From NCBI GenBank assembly GCA_022072615.1, contig JAJVHS010000030.1:1-53967 (forward strand): a stretch of DNA of 53,967 nt, given 5' to 3'. Each line of letters begins with the position of its first letter. Position 1 is the stretch's first letter. Positions 25,180 to 35,689 of this stretch are shown here, piece after piece. Below the pieces are notes generated by a model that worked only from the letters and a program-made list of their open reading frames with translations, was not told the origin of the DNA and ran no database searches. The DNA comes from Phycisphaerales bacterium (GTDB taxonomy: Bacteria > Planctomycetota > Phycisphaerae > Phycisphaerales > UBA1924). Position numbers and translations under genes: made by a program.

Positions 25180-25821
25180 ATGGCCAAACGCACCAGCAGG
25201 AAAGCAACGAACGTGAGCCGCCGGCCCGCCCCGCGCGCCGCCGCTTCCAGCAGAACTTCCAGCAAGAAAGCCGGCAAGAAGACCGCCGCGAAGGCGGCCA
25301 AGACCCCGGCAAGCACCAAGTCGGCGGGCACGCGTTCGCCCGCGAAGAAGCAGGGTGCGTCGGCCAAGCCCCCGCGCGGCCTGCCCACGGTCGCCGCCTA
25401 CCTGGCCGCCCTGCCGCCCGACCGGCGCGAGGTCATCGAGCAGCTCCGAGCCGTCCTTCTCAAGAACCTCGACAAGGGCATCGAGGAGGGCATGCAGTAC
25501 GGGATGATCGGCTACTGCATCCCCCACAGCATCTACCCGCCTGGGTACCACTGCGACCCGCGCCAGCCGCTGCCGGTCATGGGCATGGCCTCGCAGAAGA
25601 ACCACTTCTCGCTTTACATGACCTGCATTTACGGCGATCCCGCGATCAGGTCGTGGTTCGAAAACGCGTGGACCGCCACGGGCCGCAAGCTCGACATGGG
25701 CAAGGGCTGCGTGCGCTTCAAGAAGCTCGAGGACGTCCCGCTCGATGTGCTCGCCCAGGCGGCGCAGCGCATGACCGTCCCCGCGATGATCAAGTTCTAC
25801 GAGTCGATGGCTCGGCGGTAA
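25180..25821 (+). CDS. DUF1801 protein with N-terminal Lys/Ala-rich (histone H1-like) tail
   Basis: 213 residues. Residues 1-70 are a basic, disordered tail rich in Lys, Ala, Pro and Arg (KKAGKKTAAKAAKTPA), like a histone H1 C-terminus. The rest is a DUF1801 domain: TVAAYLAALPPDRREVIEQLRAVL, GMIGYCIPHSIYPPGYHCDP and GKLDMGKGCVRFKKL-like (RKLDMGKGCVRFKKLEDVP). A paralogue at 27658 has the same domain with the basic tail at the other end. A DNA-binding or nucleoid role for the tail is inference. The start is MAKRTSRK at 25180; an ATG at 25147 overlaps the stop of the ndh gene, so translational coupling is possible. Confidence 0.85.
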   Translation: MAKRTSRKATNVSRRPAPRAAASSRTSSKKAGKKTAAKAAKTPASTKSAGTRSPAKKQGASAKPPRGLPTVAAYLAALPPDRREVIEQLRAVLLKNLDKGIEEGMQYGMIGYCIPHSIYPPGYHCDPRQPLPVMGMASQKNHFSLYMTCIYGDPAIRSWFENAWTATGRKLDMGKGCVRFKKLEDVPLDVLAQAAQRMTVPAMIKFYESMARR

Positions 25822-26386
25822 CCACCGCCGGCCCGCGTGCCGCGTCGAACACGCTCACCAAGAGCGCGATCACGAGCGTGACCCACGTCGATTCGAGCGT
25901 CAGCCGCGACGCCGGGTGGTAGCTGTCGAACGTCGCCTGCAGCGGCGTCGCCTTGGCCATGTCGCCCGCCCGGGCGGCCGCCCAGAACTCCTGGATCGTG
26001 CTCATCATCTTGGGCGAGAGCACGAACACGTGGTAGATCGCGATCGCCGTCGCGAGACCCAAGAGCACCACGCGCGCCACCGCGTACCCCCGCGCCGCGG
26101 TCAGGCCCCGGGCCCTCATCACCAGCACGAGCGTGAGCAGCGCGCCGATCGCGCTGATGATCTGCGCCTTGTCCGCGATCACGAACAGCGTGTTGCCGAT
26201 GTGCCCGCCCGCGATCTTCCAGTGCTCGCCCGTGAATGATGCGTACTCGGGGAGCGCTGGATCGAGCTTCTTGATCTGTGGGAACGCCACGGCCGCTCCC
26301 ATCCCCGCGCCGAACAGCATGCAGAGCCAGACCATCAGGAACAGCACGTGCAGCGTTTCAAAGTGCGGGCGGAAGCGGGGTCCCAT
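25790..26386 (-). CDS. Four-helix membrane protein, DUF4149-like
   Basis: 198 residues with about four membrane segments: LFLMVWLCMLFGAGMGAAVAF, IGNTLFVIADKAQIISAIGA with LLTLVLVM, VVLLGLATAIAIYHVFVL, and WVTLVIALLVSVF. The pattern LHVLFLMVWLC near the start and FDSYHPASRLTLES before the last helix resembles DUF4149, but this is tentative. Its last 32 bases overlap the end of the convergent DUF1801 gene. The start at 26386 (MGPRFRPH) is chosen for the hydrophobic region following it. Confidence 0.65.
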   Translation of the reverse strand: MGPRFRPHFETLHVLFLMVWLCMLFGAGMGAAVAFPQIKKLDPALPEYASFTGEHWKIAGGHIGNTLFVIADKAQIISAIGALLTLVLVMRARGLTAARGYAVARVVLLGLATAIAIYHVFVLSPKMMSTIQEFWAAARAGDMAKATPLQATFDSYHPASRLTLESTWVTLVIALLVSVFDAARGPAVVTAEPSTRRT

Positions 26387-26420
26387 GACCGAGCATACGC
26401 CGGGACGGTCGCCCCGTTTC
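26340..26420. other. GC-skew switch point (C-rich to G-rich + strand)
   Basis: By eye, the plus strand carries more C than G in genes of both directions up to about 26.37 kb and more G than C beyond it. The change occurs over about 100 bases. Such a C-to-G sign change is what a chromosomal replication origin or an inversion endpoint leaves. No dnaA gene or DnaA box was seen. Confidence 0.5.
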
Positions 26421-27291
26421 ACGGCCCGCGGATGGGGGTGGCGGATGAGTTTGCCGCGGAAAACGCGGAGGGCGCGGAGAAGCCGGTTCGCTGATCAGCG
26501 GTGTTGTTGCATGCGCACGGGCGGAGAAGCGGCGGTTGGGAGGAGTCGTGGGACAGCGCACTGGCGGGCAAGCCGCCAGTGGCACGGGGAATTGGAATGT
26601 CGGAAGGCGCACTGGCGGACAAGCCGCCAGTGGCACGAGAGGAACGTTCAGAGTTCAAATGGCAAAGTTCAGATGAAGAGCGGGAAGATTCGCCTGCAAT
26701 TGGAGTGTCGGAAGAAGCACTGAGGGGCAAGCCGCCGGTGGCACGGGGAATTGGATCGGAAGGCGCACTGGCGGACGAGTTGCCAGTGGTGCAGGTGACT
26801 GGAGTGTCGGAAGAAGCACTGGCGGACAGGCCGCCAGGGGCACGGGGCGTTGGAGTATCGGGTGGTGAATTGGGGGGCGAGTTGCCGGTGGCGCGGGCGG
26901 ACGCCGGTCGAGGGGTGTGGTAGCTCGCGATGCGGAGCAGGCAGTGAGCGGCTCGGAGGGAGATGGTGCGCAGGCGGGCCCGGGTGTGGAGCGAGCGGAG
27001 CGAGTCGGTGAGCGGGAGCTTGGTTTCCTCCTGCTGGGCCGACGCCAGCAGCGTGAGGAGGAGGGGAACGGCTCGGGGAAGCTGGATGGAGGCGGTGAGG
27101 CGGGCCTTGGTGACGGCGGCGGACTGGAGGTTCGCGAGCGAGTCGGCGACGTCGGCCCGCGTCATCCAGAGGTTGAGCGCCTCGAGCGTGGTCTGGTGCT
27201 TGGCGGCGATGGAGAGGAGCGAGTGGTGCGGGTCGGCGAGATCGGCGATGACCTGGTCTTTGTCGTGGGGATTGAAGAAGGGGACGGGCAC
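26419..27291 (-). CDS. Putative HTH-type protein with a repetitive tail made of palindromic repeats
   Basis: 290 residues. The first 120 residues are helical and look like a small DNA-binding or adaptor domain (DQVIADLADPHHSLLSIAAKHQTTLEALNLWM, HTH-like; then a long helical part ending RAAHCLLRIASY). I do not recognise the family. The last 150 residues are low-complexity, with a 17-residue period (units like ATGGLSASAPSDTPIPR), encoded by the palindromic repeat array. The array periods are multiples of three, so the frame stays open, but whether the tail is made is unknown. The start is the GTG at 27291. The frame continues to about 27380, where an ATG sits in a neighbouring frame, so a frameshift near the 5' end is possible. 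Confidence 0.5.
   Translation of the reverse strand: MPVPFFNPHDKDQVIADLADPHHSLLSIAAKHQTTLEALNLWMTRADVADSLANLQSAAVTKARLTASIQLPRAVPLLLTLLASAQQEETKLPLTDSLRSLHTRARLRTISLRAAHCLLRIASYHTPRPASARATGNSPPNSPPDTPTPRAPGGLSASASSDTPVTCTTGNSSASAPSDPIPRATGGLPLSASSDTPIAGESSRSSSELCHLNSERSSRATGGLSASAPSDIPIPRATGGLPASALSHDSSQPPLLRPCACNNTADQRTGFSAPSAFSAANSSATPIRGP
26558..26892. repeat. Array of six palindromic ~50-bp repeats
   Basis: Each unit carries a 26-base core such as GCACTGGCGG-ACAAG-CCGCCAGTGGC, a hairpin, followed by a shared CACGGGGAATTGGAxTGTCGGAAG-like spacer. Cores start at 26558, 26609, 26717, 26765, 26816 and 26867. The spacing is 51, 108, 48, 51 and 51 bases, all multiples of three. The array overlaps the 3' part of the coding sequence 26419-27291 and lies about 200 bases from the skew switch. 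It is a REP-like family rather than a CRISPR, since there are no distinct spacers. Confidence 0.85.
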
Positions 27292-27657
27292 GTCGCCGGT
27301 GAGGGCGAGGTCGGCGTCGGCGAGCGGCGGCCTGAACTCGAAGGCGGGCTGGGTGGAGAAGGCACTGGGTATCGGGCATCAGGAAAGCGTGCGAGCGTAT
27401 TGGGCGACAGGCCCTCGCAGGAACAGACCGGGGCACTCGGCGCGCGCACGGCGGCGGTGGATCGGTCGCGTTCGCGGACGTTCGGGGAGGCGCGGCGCCA
27501 CGCCGCAAGCCGCGGCGGCAGCGTGAGTTGTCGCGATTTGGATGATTTCTTGCGGGCGGGCCGGAGGGGGCGTGCGGGAAGGCCGCCCGTGCGCGGATGT
27601 TCCCGCGGCACACGGTCCGATCCCGCGGGCCGTGAGATGTCGTGGTATTCTGCTCGG
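27292..27657. other. Intergenic region
   Basis: No convincing gene. The left part, read on the minus strand, continues the open frame of the HTH-like gene up to about 27380. The right part should hold the promoter of the DUF1801 gene at 27658. Confidence 0.4.
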
Positions 27658-28275
27658 ATGCAGAGCAAAGCCGCGACGGTGGATGAGTACATGGCCGAGC
27701 TTCCGCCCGAGCGGCGGGCCGCGCTTGAGGTTCTTCGGGACGTGTTCCGCCGGAACATCGACACGTCGGCGGTCGAGGTGATGGGGTACGGCCTGCCGGG
27801 CTTTGCCATCCCGCACGGCGTGTACCCGCCCGGCTACCACTGCGACCCGTCGCAGCCGCTGCCCCTGGCAGGGTGGGCTTCGCAGAAGCAGTACATGTCG
27901 TTGTACCTGTTCTGCCTGTATTGCGACGAGAAGCTCAAGGCGTGGTTCACGGACGCGTGGCGCAAGGCGGGCAAGAAGCTCGACATGGGCAAGGGGTGCA
28001 TCCGGTTCCGGTCGATCGACGATGTCCCGCTCGACGTCGTCGCCGAGTGCCTGCGGCGCATGACCGTGAAGCGGACGATCGAGCTGTACGAGCGCGAGTT
28101 CAAGGGCGCGCGCGAACGGCGGGCCGCGACCAAACCTGCTCGGAAGAGCTCCAGGAAAGCCGCGAGCACGAAAGCTCGGCCCGGGTCATCCGCCAAGGCC
28201 GTCGCGAGGAAAAAGGTTGGAAAGAAACAGGTCGCGAGGAAGAAGCCCAGCACCCGGGCGGCGGCTCGGCGGTAG
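27658..28275 (+). CDS. DUF1801 protein with C-terminal Lys/Arg-rich tail
   Basis: 205 residues. The DUF1801 domain comes first: TVDEYMAELPPERRAALEVLRDVF, GYGLPGFAIPHGVYPPGYHCDPSQPLP, GKKLDMGKGCIRFRSIDDVPLDVV. From about residue 145 there is a disordered basic tail (KPARKSSRKAASTKARP, KAVARKKVGKKQVARKK, STRAAARR). It is a clear paralogue of the protein at 25180, with the tail at the opposite end. The ATG at 27658 is the only start before the conserved domain. Confidence 0.85.
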   Translation: MQSKAATVDEYMAELPPERRAALEVLRDVFRRNIDTSAVEVMGYGLPGFAIPHGVYPPGYHCDPSQPLPLAGWASQKQYMSLYLFCLYCDEKLKAWFTDAWRKAGKKLDMGKGCIRFRSIDDVPLDVVAECLRRMTVKRTIELYEREFKGARERRAATKPARKSSRKAASTKARPGSSAKAVARKKVGKKQVARKKPSTRAAARR

Positions 28276-28458
28276 GTCGGGCGGTAGGTTGGGCGAAGAA
28301 AGGTGGCGTGGTGGAGTGCCGCAAGCGGTCCAGCGGCCCGCAAGCATGTCGCCAGCGGTGAAGGTCGCGGAGCGAGCGGCACCCGTGGAATGCGCCCCCT
28401 TGCGATCCTGTCTCGCGCGATACTTCAACGAGGTCACGCGGCTCGCGGGATCTCGTGC

Positions 28459-28523
28459 GCTGATGGAGAGGGCTGCCGCCCCTCTACGACTCCCCGCTTC
28501 AAGGCAAAGAGCCAAGACACCGG
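28459..28523. repeat. Imperfect direct repeat, copy A
   Basis: Begins CGCTGATGGAGAGG, has a GCTGCCGCCCCTC hairpin part and CGCTTCAAGGCAAAGAGCCAA. It matches copy B at 28762-28828 over about 65 bases with a moderate number of differences. Confidence 0.5.
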
Positions 28524-28761
28524 CGGTGGATTGGATACAGAGTGACGGAGTGGCGGCGTGACAGAATGCCCTGAGCGGCTCGCGGGGCGCTGCGAATGAA
28601 GCTCACAGTGAAGTGAGCACTGTACCGCTGGTACCGCCGCACATTCCTGCACCCCCTCCGGGGTGCAGTGTGCGAAGAGGTCGCTATCCAGGGGTTCGCT
28701 CGCTCCGCTCGCTTCACCCCTGGCAACATTCGGGTGCCCCCTTCGGGGGCATGAGGACGGC

Positions 28762-28828
28762 CGCTGATGTAGAGGGGCTGCCGGCCCTCCTTGCCGCTCT
28801 GCTTCAAGGCAATGGGCCAACATACGGA
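28762..28828. repeat. Imperfect direct repeat, copy B
   Basis: Begins CGCTGATGTAGAGG, has GAGGGGCTGCCGGCCCTC and TGCTTCAAGGCAATGGGCCAA, matching copy A. The copies are about 300 bases apart in the non-coding stretch before lepA. Confidence 0.5.
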
Positions 28829-28849
28829 CCACCGTAAAGGCACGCACCG

Positions 28850-30883
<2,034 letters not shown>

Positions 30884-31047
30884 TCGACCAGATCGTAGGA
30901 TCGCTCGGAGAGAACACCGGGACAGGGAGCGGAAGGGTTCGGGTGAGCCACGGCCCGGTGGTAGCCATGGGAATTTCTCAAAACGAGCATGGAATTGGCG
31001 GCCAGGTGCGGTAGATTCGTTCCGCACCAATTGGGGAGGAAATCACT

Positions 31048-32253
31048 GTGCCGCAGCAGCTTCGGATTCGTCTTTCGGCGTTCGCGTTCCTGGCAGGGCT
31101 CCTGGGGGTGGTCGGGGCGATCACGTGGGCCGGCCCGCTCGACCCGCCCGCCGGACCGGTCGCCGGCACGGGCAAGACGCTGACGGAGGTTGAGCCGAGG
31201 ATCGCGATCAGCCTGACGAGCACGCCCGGCGACGCGGACTCGCTGTTCCGGATCTCGCAGCCCGGGTCGTATTACCTCACGGGCAACATGACCGGGGTTA
31301 CGGCCAAGAGCGGGATCGAGATCGCGGTGAGCGGGGTGACCATCGACCTCATGGGCTTCGAGCTCGCCGGCGTCGCGGGGTCGTTCGAGGGGATCCGCAC
31401 GAGCGGCGTCGGCCTCCAGGGCATCACCATCCGCAACGGTTCGGTGCGCAACTGGGGGAGCACCGGCATCAACATGAGCACCTTCGAGGTCAAGAGCGGC
31501 CTGATCGAGGGTGTGGGCGCCAGCGGCAATGGTGAAAGCGGCATCGTGGCGGCCAACAGCGTCATCACCCGGTGCACGGCCGGCGGCAACACGGGCGACG
31601 GGATCGGCTCGTTCACCAGCGCGGTCATCAGTTTCTGCACCGCGAACGGCAACGGTCGGAGGGGAATCGCTGCCACGCAGAATTGCGAGATCTCTCACTG
31701 CACTGCCAACGGCAACACTTCCGGGGGTATCCTCGCCGGCATCGGCTCCACGGTGACCGACTGCATGGCGAATTCCAATGACTCCCTGGGGATCTCGGTT
31801 TCCTTTGGCAGCGTCACCAATTGCATCGCGAAGGGCAATTCCGGGAGCGGGATCTCCGCCGGTTCGGGCAGCAGGGTTTCCGGCTGCACGGCGGACAGCA
31901 ACGACCTCGACGGGATCACTCTGTCCTCCGATTGTGTGGTTCTGAACAACACCTGCGACAGCAACGGGCTCAGCACCACCGAAACCGGGGCCGGCATCCG
32001 CGCGACAGCGTCGGACAACCGCATCGAGGGCAACAACTGCACCGACGCCGACTTCGGCATCGTGTGCAGCAGCGCGGGCAACATCATCGTCCGGAACACC
32101 TGCGCCGGCAACACCACGAACTGGTCGCTGGTCGCCAACAACGTCTACGGGCCGATCATCGACCGCACCGCGCCGGGCAGCGCGGCGGTGAGCGGGAACG
32201 CGGCGGCCGACGCCACGGGCTCAACCCACGCCAACGCCAACTTCTCCTACTGA
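31048..32253 (+). CDS. Exported right-handed beta-helix repeat protein
   Basis: 401 residues from a GTG with GGGAGGA 9 bases upstream. It has a signal peptide (LSAFAFLAGLLGVVGAITWAG), followed by a region TGKTLTEVEPRIAIS that often opens such proteins. From about residue 90 come parallel beta-helix rungs: about 22-residue units such as VITRCTAGGNTGDGIG, VISFCTANGNGRRGI, CEISHCTANGNTSGGI, DCVVLNNTCDSNG. It has no catalytic motif and no C-terminal PAPG tail. Polysaccharide or surface binding is the usual role of this architecture. The downstream kinase-TPR gene converges on it 20 bases away. Confidence 0.85.
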   Translation: MPQQLRIRLSAFAFLAGLLGVVGAITWAGPLDPPAGPVAGTGKTLTEVEPRIAISLTSTPGDADSLFRISQPGSYYLTGNMTGVTAKSGIEIAVSGVTIDLMGFELAGVAGSFEGIRTSGVGLQGITIRNGSVRNWGSTGINMSTFEVKSGLIEGVGASGNGESGIVAANSVITRCTAGGNTGDGIGSFTSAVISFCTANGNGRRGIAATQNCEISHCTANGNTSGGILAGIGSTVTDCMANSNDSLGISVSFGSVTNCIAKGNSGSGISAGSGSRVSGCTADSNDLDGITLSSDCVVLNNTCDSNGLSTTETGAGIRATASDNRIEGNNCTDADFGIVCSSAGNIIVRNTCAGNTTNWSLVANNVYGPIIDRTAPGSAAVSGNAAADATGSTHANANFSY

Positions 32254-32272
32254 ACGGACCTCGCCACGGCGG

Positions 32273-35200
32273 CTACTCCGGGGCCAGCGTTGCGGCGTTC
32301 GCGGTCGGCATCGGCGGCTGATTCGCCGCGCGAAGCCGGTCCCTCCAACCCGCGGCCTTGGCGTCGTAGCCCTTGCCGGGGTCGGCGGCGTCCCATGCGG
32401 TGTAGAGTTCGACGAGGCCCGACATGCAGTCGATGACGTCGGCGTGCGACTCGCCGCGGGCCTTGAACAGGATCCCGTGCGACTCGAGCAGGTTCGCCTC
32501 GGCGGTGGTGAACCGGTCGGGGTCGTAACCCATGCCCACGCGGGCGCGGCCGAGGGTCGTCAGCATCGTCGCGAGGCGCGGCGCGTGATCGCCGGTGAAG
32601 GCGTTGCGGGCCGCGGGCTCGGCGGGGGCGAGAAGGTCGAGGGCTTCGCGGTAGTTGGCCTGCTGGAGGAAGAGGCGTCCGAGGTGGCCGATGGTCTTGA
32701 GTGTCTCGGGGTGTTCATCCCCGAGCACGCGGCGGCGTTTTTCCAAGGCGTCTCGGAGGTACGACTCGGCCTCGGTGAGTTCGCCCTTGACGTGGAGCAG
32801 GTATCCCATGTTGCTGATGGCGGCGGTGGTGTTGGGGTGCTCATCGCCCAGCACGCGGCGGAACTTCTCCATGGCCTCGCGGTAGTACGGCTCGGCTTCG
32901 GCCAGCTTGCCCTGGTCGAGCAGCAGCATCCCCATCTGGGTGATGGAGGCGATGGTGCTGGGGTGCTCGTCGCCCAGCACGCGCCGGCACTTCTCCAGGT
33001 CCTCGCGGTAGTACGCCTCCGCCTCGGCCAGCCTTCCCTGGGAATGGAGCAGGAACCCGAGTGTGTACACCCAGTTGAGCGTCTGCGGGTGCTCCTCGCC
33101 GAGGATGCGGCGGCTTTTCTCGAGCGCCTCCATGAGGTACGGCTCGGCCTCGGCGAGCTTTCCCTGGCGCTGGAGCAGGGAGCCCATGTTGCCGATGGAT
33201 TGGAGCGTGTGCGGGTGGTCCTCTCCGAGGACGCGGCGGCGCTTCTCGATCGCCTCGCGGTACAAGGGTTCGGCCTCGGCGAGCCTGCCCTGGTTGCGGA
33301 GCAGGGTGCCCATGTTGTTGAGCGAGGTGAGCGTGTCGGGGTGCTCCTCGCCGTGCGCGCGCCGGGTCCTGTCGAGTGCCTCGCGGTAGTACGGCTCGGC
33401 CTCGGCGAGCTTGCCCTGGTCCTGGAGCAGGGAGCCCATGTTGTTGATGGATTGGATCGTGTTGGGGTGGTCGTCTCCGAGGACGCGGCGGCGGGTGGCG
33501 AGCGCTTCGCGGTAGTAGGGTTCGGCGTCGGCGAGCTTGCCCTGGTCGCGGAGGAACGCGGCCATGTTGCTGACGGCGGTGATCGTGTCGGGATGCTCGT
33601 CTCCCAGCACGCGGACGGATTTCTCCAGCGCCTCGCGGTAGTAGGGCTCGGCCTCGGCGAGCTTACCCTGGTCGTGGAGGAGGGAGCCCATGCTGTTGAG
33701 GGCGATGATCGTGCCGGGGTGCTCCTCTCCGAGCACGCGGCGGCGCTTCTCGAGCGCCTCGAGGACGTACGGCTCGGCCTGGTCGAACCTGCCCGCGTAC
33801 CGGAGCAGTCCAGCCATGCTGTTGATGGAATCGATGGTGTCGGCGTGGTCGTTCCCCAGCACCCGGCGGCGGGTCGCCAGCGCCGACTCCTGCAGCGGGA
33901 GGGCGGCGTCGTACAGGCCGATCGTGAGGTAGAGGTCCGCGAGCGCCTGGCGCAGGCTCGCGTCGGTCTTCGGGTCGCCCCTGAACTGGTCGTCGATGGT
34001 CCTGATGGCGGGCCGGAGGATGGTGCGGTCGATCATCGCGGCGGCGGCGTCGGTGGCGTTGACTCGCATCAGGTCTTTGCGGAGCGCGTCGACACGCGCC
34101 GTGCGCTCGGCCTCCGGGACGGCGTCCTTCTCCAGTGCGGCGGCGAACCGGTCGCGGACGTCGGCCATCAGGTCGGCACCCGCCCTGGCGGTGTCGATCT
34201 GCGCGAGCATCTGCGACTGGAAGTCGGCAACCTGCTTCAACTGGTCGGCGCGTTCCTGCTCGGCCCGCTGGGCTTTTTCCGTCTCGGCCAGTTGCGTCCT
34301 CAGGTCCTGCTCGGCGGTGAGCGCACGGTTGAGCGCAAGACCGGTTGCGGCGACACCCGCGATCAAGGCAAGGGTCACGGCCGCGGCGGCGGTCACGTGC
34401 ACGCGGTTGCGGCGCACGAACTTGCGCAGCAGGTACATCCGGCTCTCGGGCGCGGCTTCCAGCGGGCGTCCGTCGAGGTAACGGCGAACGTCCGCCCCGA
34501 GCGACTCGGCGCTGGCGTAGCGCCGCGTGCGGTCCTTCCGCATGGCCTTGAGCGGTATCCATTCCAGTTCGCGGCGGAGTTCCCCGGCGATGGCTTCCCG
34601 TTCGGTCTGGCGGGCCCGGGCGATGGCCGCGGCGGTCTGGTCGTCGGCGGTGCCGAGCCGGGTGCTCGGCCGGGGCGGTTCCTCTTCGCGGATGATGCGC
34701 TGGATCTGGGCGTATCCCCCGCTTCGCAGCGTGCCGGGATCGAAGGGCAGGGTGCCGCTGAGCAGTTCGTAGAGCACGACGCCCAGCGAGTAGACGTCGG
34801 TGCGGGTGTCGATGTCGGTGGCCCCCATCTCGGCCTGCTCGGGGCTCATGTACTCGGGGGTGCCGATGATCTGGCCGGTCTCCGTGAAGATCGTCTTGTC
34901 CGTCAGGGTGTGGCTGATCGCCTTGGCGACGCCGAAGTCGATGACCTTGACCAGCATGCCGTGGACGGAGCCGCCTTCACCGGTCGCTCGATCCCCCACC
35001 GGTGACACGAGGATGTTGGACGGCTTGAGGTCCCGGTGGATGATCCCCTTCATGTGGGCGTGCTGCACGGCCTCGCACACGGGGATGAACAGCTCGAGCC
35101 GCTGCCTGATGGTGAGCCGGTGGCGGTCGGCGAACGACGTGATCGCCTCGCCCTTGACGTGCTCCATGACGAAGTACGGGCGGCCCGCGGGGGTCACGCC

Positions 35201-35503
35201 GCCGTCGAGGACCTTGGCGACGTTGGGGTGGTCCATGACCGCCAGGGCCTGGCGCTCCTGCTCGAAGCGGGCGATGACCGCCTTGGAGTCCATGCCGGGC
35301 TTGATGACCTTGAGGGCGACCCGCTGGACCATGGGCTCGCGGCGTTCGGCGAGCCAGACGGTGCCGAAGCCGCCCTCGCCGATGACTTCGAGCAGCTTGT
35401 ACGGGCCGACCCAGTCGCCCGGGCGTTCGCCGGGCGCATTCAATCGCGGCCGGGGCGGGATCCTGTGGGTCGACGATTCATGGCTCGGGAATTCGCTGCA
35501 CAT
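32273..35503 (-). CDS. Serine/threonine protein kinase with transmembrane segment and ten TPR units
   Basis: 1076 residues. Kinase domain (about 30-340): glycine loop IGEGGFGTVW, Lys in RVALKVIKPG, catalytic loop IIHRDLKPSNIL, DFGVAKAI (DFG), and GTPEYMSPEQAE. One membrane segment follows (VTAAAAVTLALIAGVAATGLAL) and a coiled coil (QLAETEKAQRAEQERADQL). From about residue 570 there are ten consecutive 42-residue kinesin-light-chain type TPR units, each with the EHPxT and L-x-x-QGKLAEAEPYYREAL signature. Large planctomycete kinase families have this layout. The kinase should face the cytoplasm, with the TPR part on the far side of the membrane and perhaps binding a partner protein. Substrate and signal are unknown. 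Confidence 0.95.
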   Translation of the reverse strand: MCSEFPSHESSTHRIPPRPRLNAPGERPGDWVGPYKLLEVIGEGGFGTVWLAERREPMVQRVALKVIKPGMDSKAVIARFEQERQALAVMDHPNVAKVLDGGVTPAGRPYFVMEHVKGEAITSFADRHRLTIRQRLELFIPVCEAVQHAHMKGIIHRDLKPSNILVSPVGDRATGEGGSVHGMLVKVIDFGVAKAISHTLTDKTIFTETGQIIGTPEYMSPEQAEMGATDIDTRTDVYSLGVVLYELLSGTLPFDPGTLRSGGYAQIQRIIREEEPPRPSTRLGTADDQTAAAIARARQTEREAIAGELRRELEWIPLKAMRKDRTRRYASAESLGADVRRYLDGRPLEAAPESRMYLLRKFVRRNRVHVTAAAAVTLALIAGVAATGLALNRALTAEQDLRTQLAETEKAQRAEQERADQLKQVADFQSQMLAQIDTARAGADLMADVRDRFAAALEKDAVPEAERTARVDALRKDLMRVNATDAAAAMIDRTILRPAIRTIDDQFRGDPKTDASLRQALADLYLTIGLYDAALPLQESALATRRRVLGNDHADTIDSINSMAGLLRYAGRFDQAEPYVLEALEKRRRVLGEEHPGTIIALNSMGSLLHDQGKLAEAEPYYREALEKSVRVLGDEHPDTITAVSNMAAFLRDQGKLADAEPYYREALATRRRVLGDDHPNTIQSINNMGSLLQDQGKLAEAEPYYREALDRTRRAHGEEHPDTLTSLNNMGTLLRNQGRLAEAEPLYREAIEKRRRVLGEDHPHTLQSIGNMGSLLQRQGKLAEAEPYLMEALEKSRRILGEEHPQTLNWVYTLGFLLHSQGRLAEAEAYYREDLEKCRRVLGDEHPSTIASITQMGMLLLDQGKLAEAEPYYREAMEKFRRVLGDEHPNTTAAISNMGYLLHVKGELTEAESYLRDALEKRRRVLGDEHPETLKTIGHLGRLFLQQANYREALDLLAPAEPAARNAFTGDHAPRLATMLTTLGRARVGMGYDPDRFTTAEANLLESHGILFKARGESHADVIDCMSGLVELYTAWDAADPGKGYDAKAAGWRDRLRAANQPPMPTANAATLAPE

Positions 35504-35689
35504 GCGGCTATTTTAACTTGCAAGGACCGCCGGGACCGTGATACGGGCGCGCGAGGCGGGCGGGGCGGCGTTGCGCGGTGGTGCGAGGTGCCCGGGCGGC
35601 GAGGGAACCCTGTCGGGCGCGATGTCTCGTTCGGTCGCAAGACCGGGGGTGGCAAGGGCGTGCTGTTCCGGCGTCAAGCTCGATGGGAT

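Larger units (their letters stand above)
28276..28849. other. Non-coding region with decayed repeats
   Basis: No gene is supported. It contains a pair of imperfect direct repeats (see 28459 and 28762) and several GC-rich short palindromes, for example GCCCCCTTCGGGGGC around 28736-28750 and CACCCCCTCCGGGGTG around 28651-28666. It looks like debris of a mobile or repeated element. Confidence 0.5.

Noticed and set aside
26558-26892. CRISPR array
   Set aside because: Repeats are themselves palindromic and nearly the whole unit is repeated; there are no unique spacers and no cas genes.
32444-35005. Long + strand open frame (over 850 residues) opposite the kinase-TPR gene
   Set aside because: It is the mirror of the TPR-coding repeats: low-complexity, rich in Gly, Val, Leu and Arg, with no domain. 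The minus strand has a perfect kinase and TPR reading.
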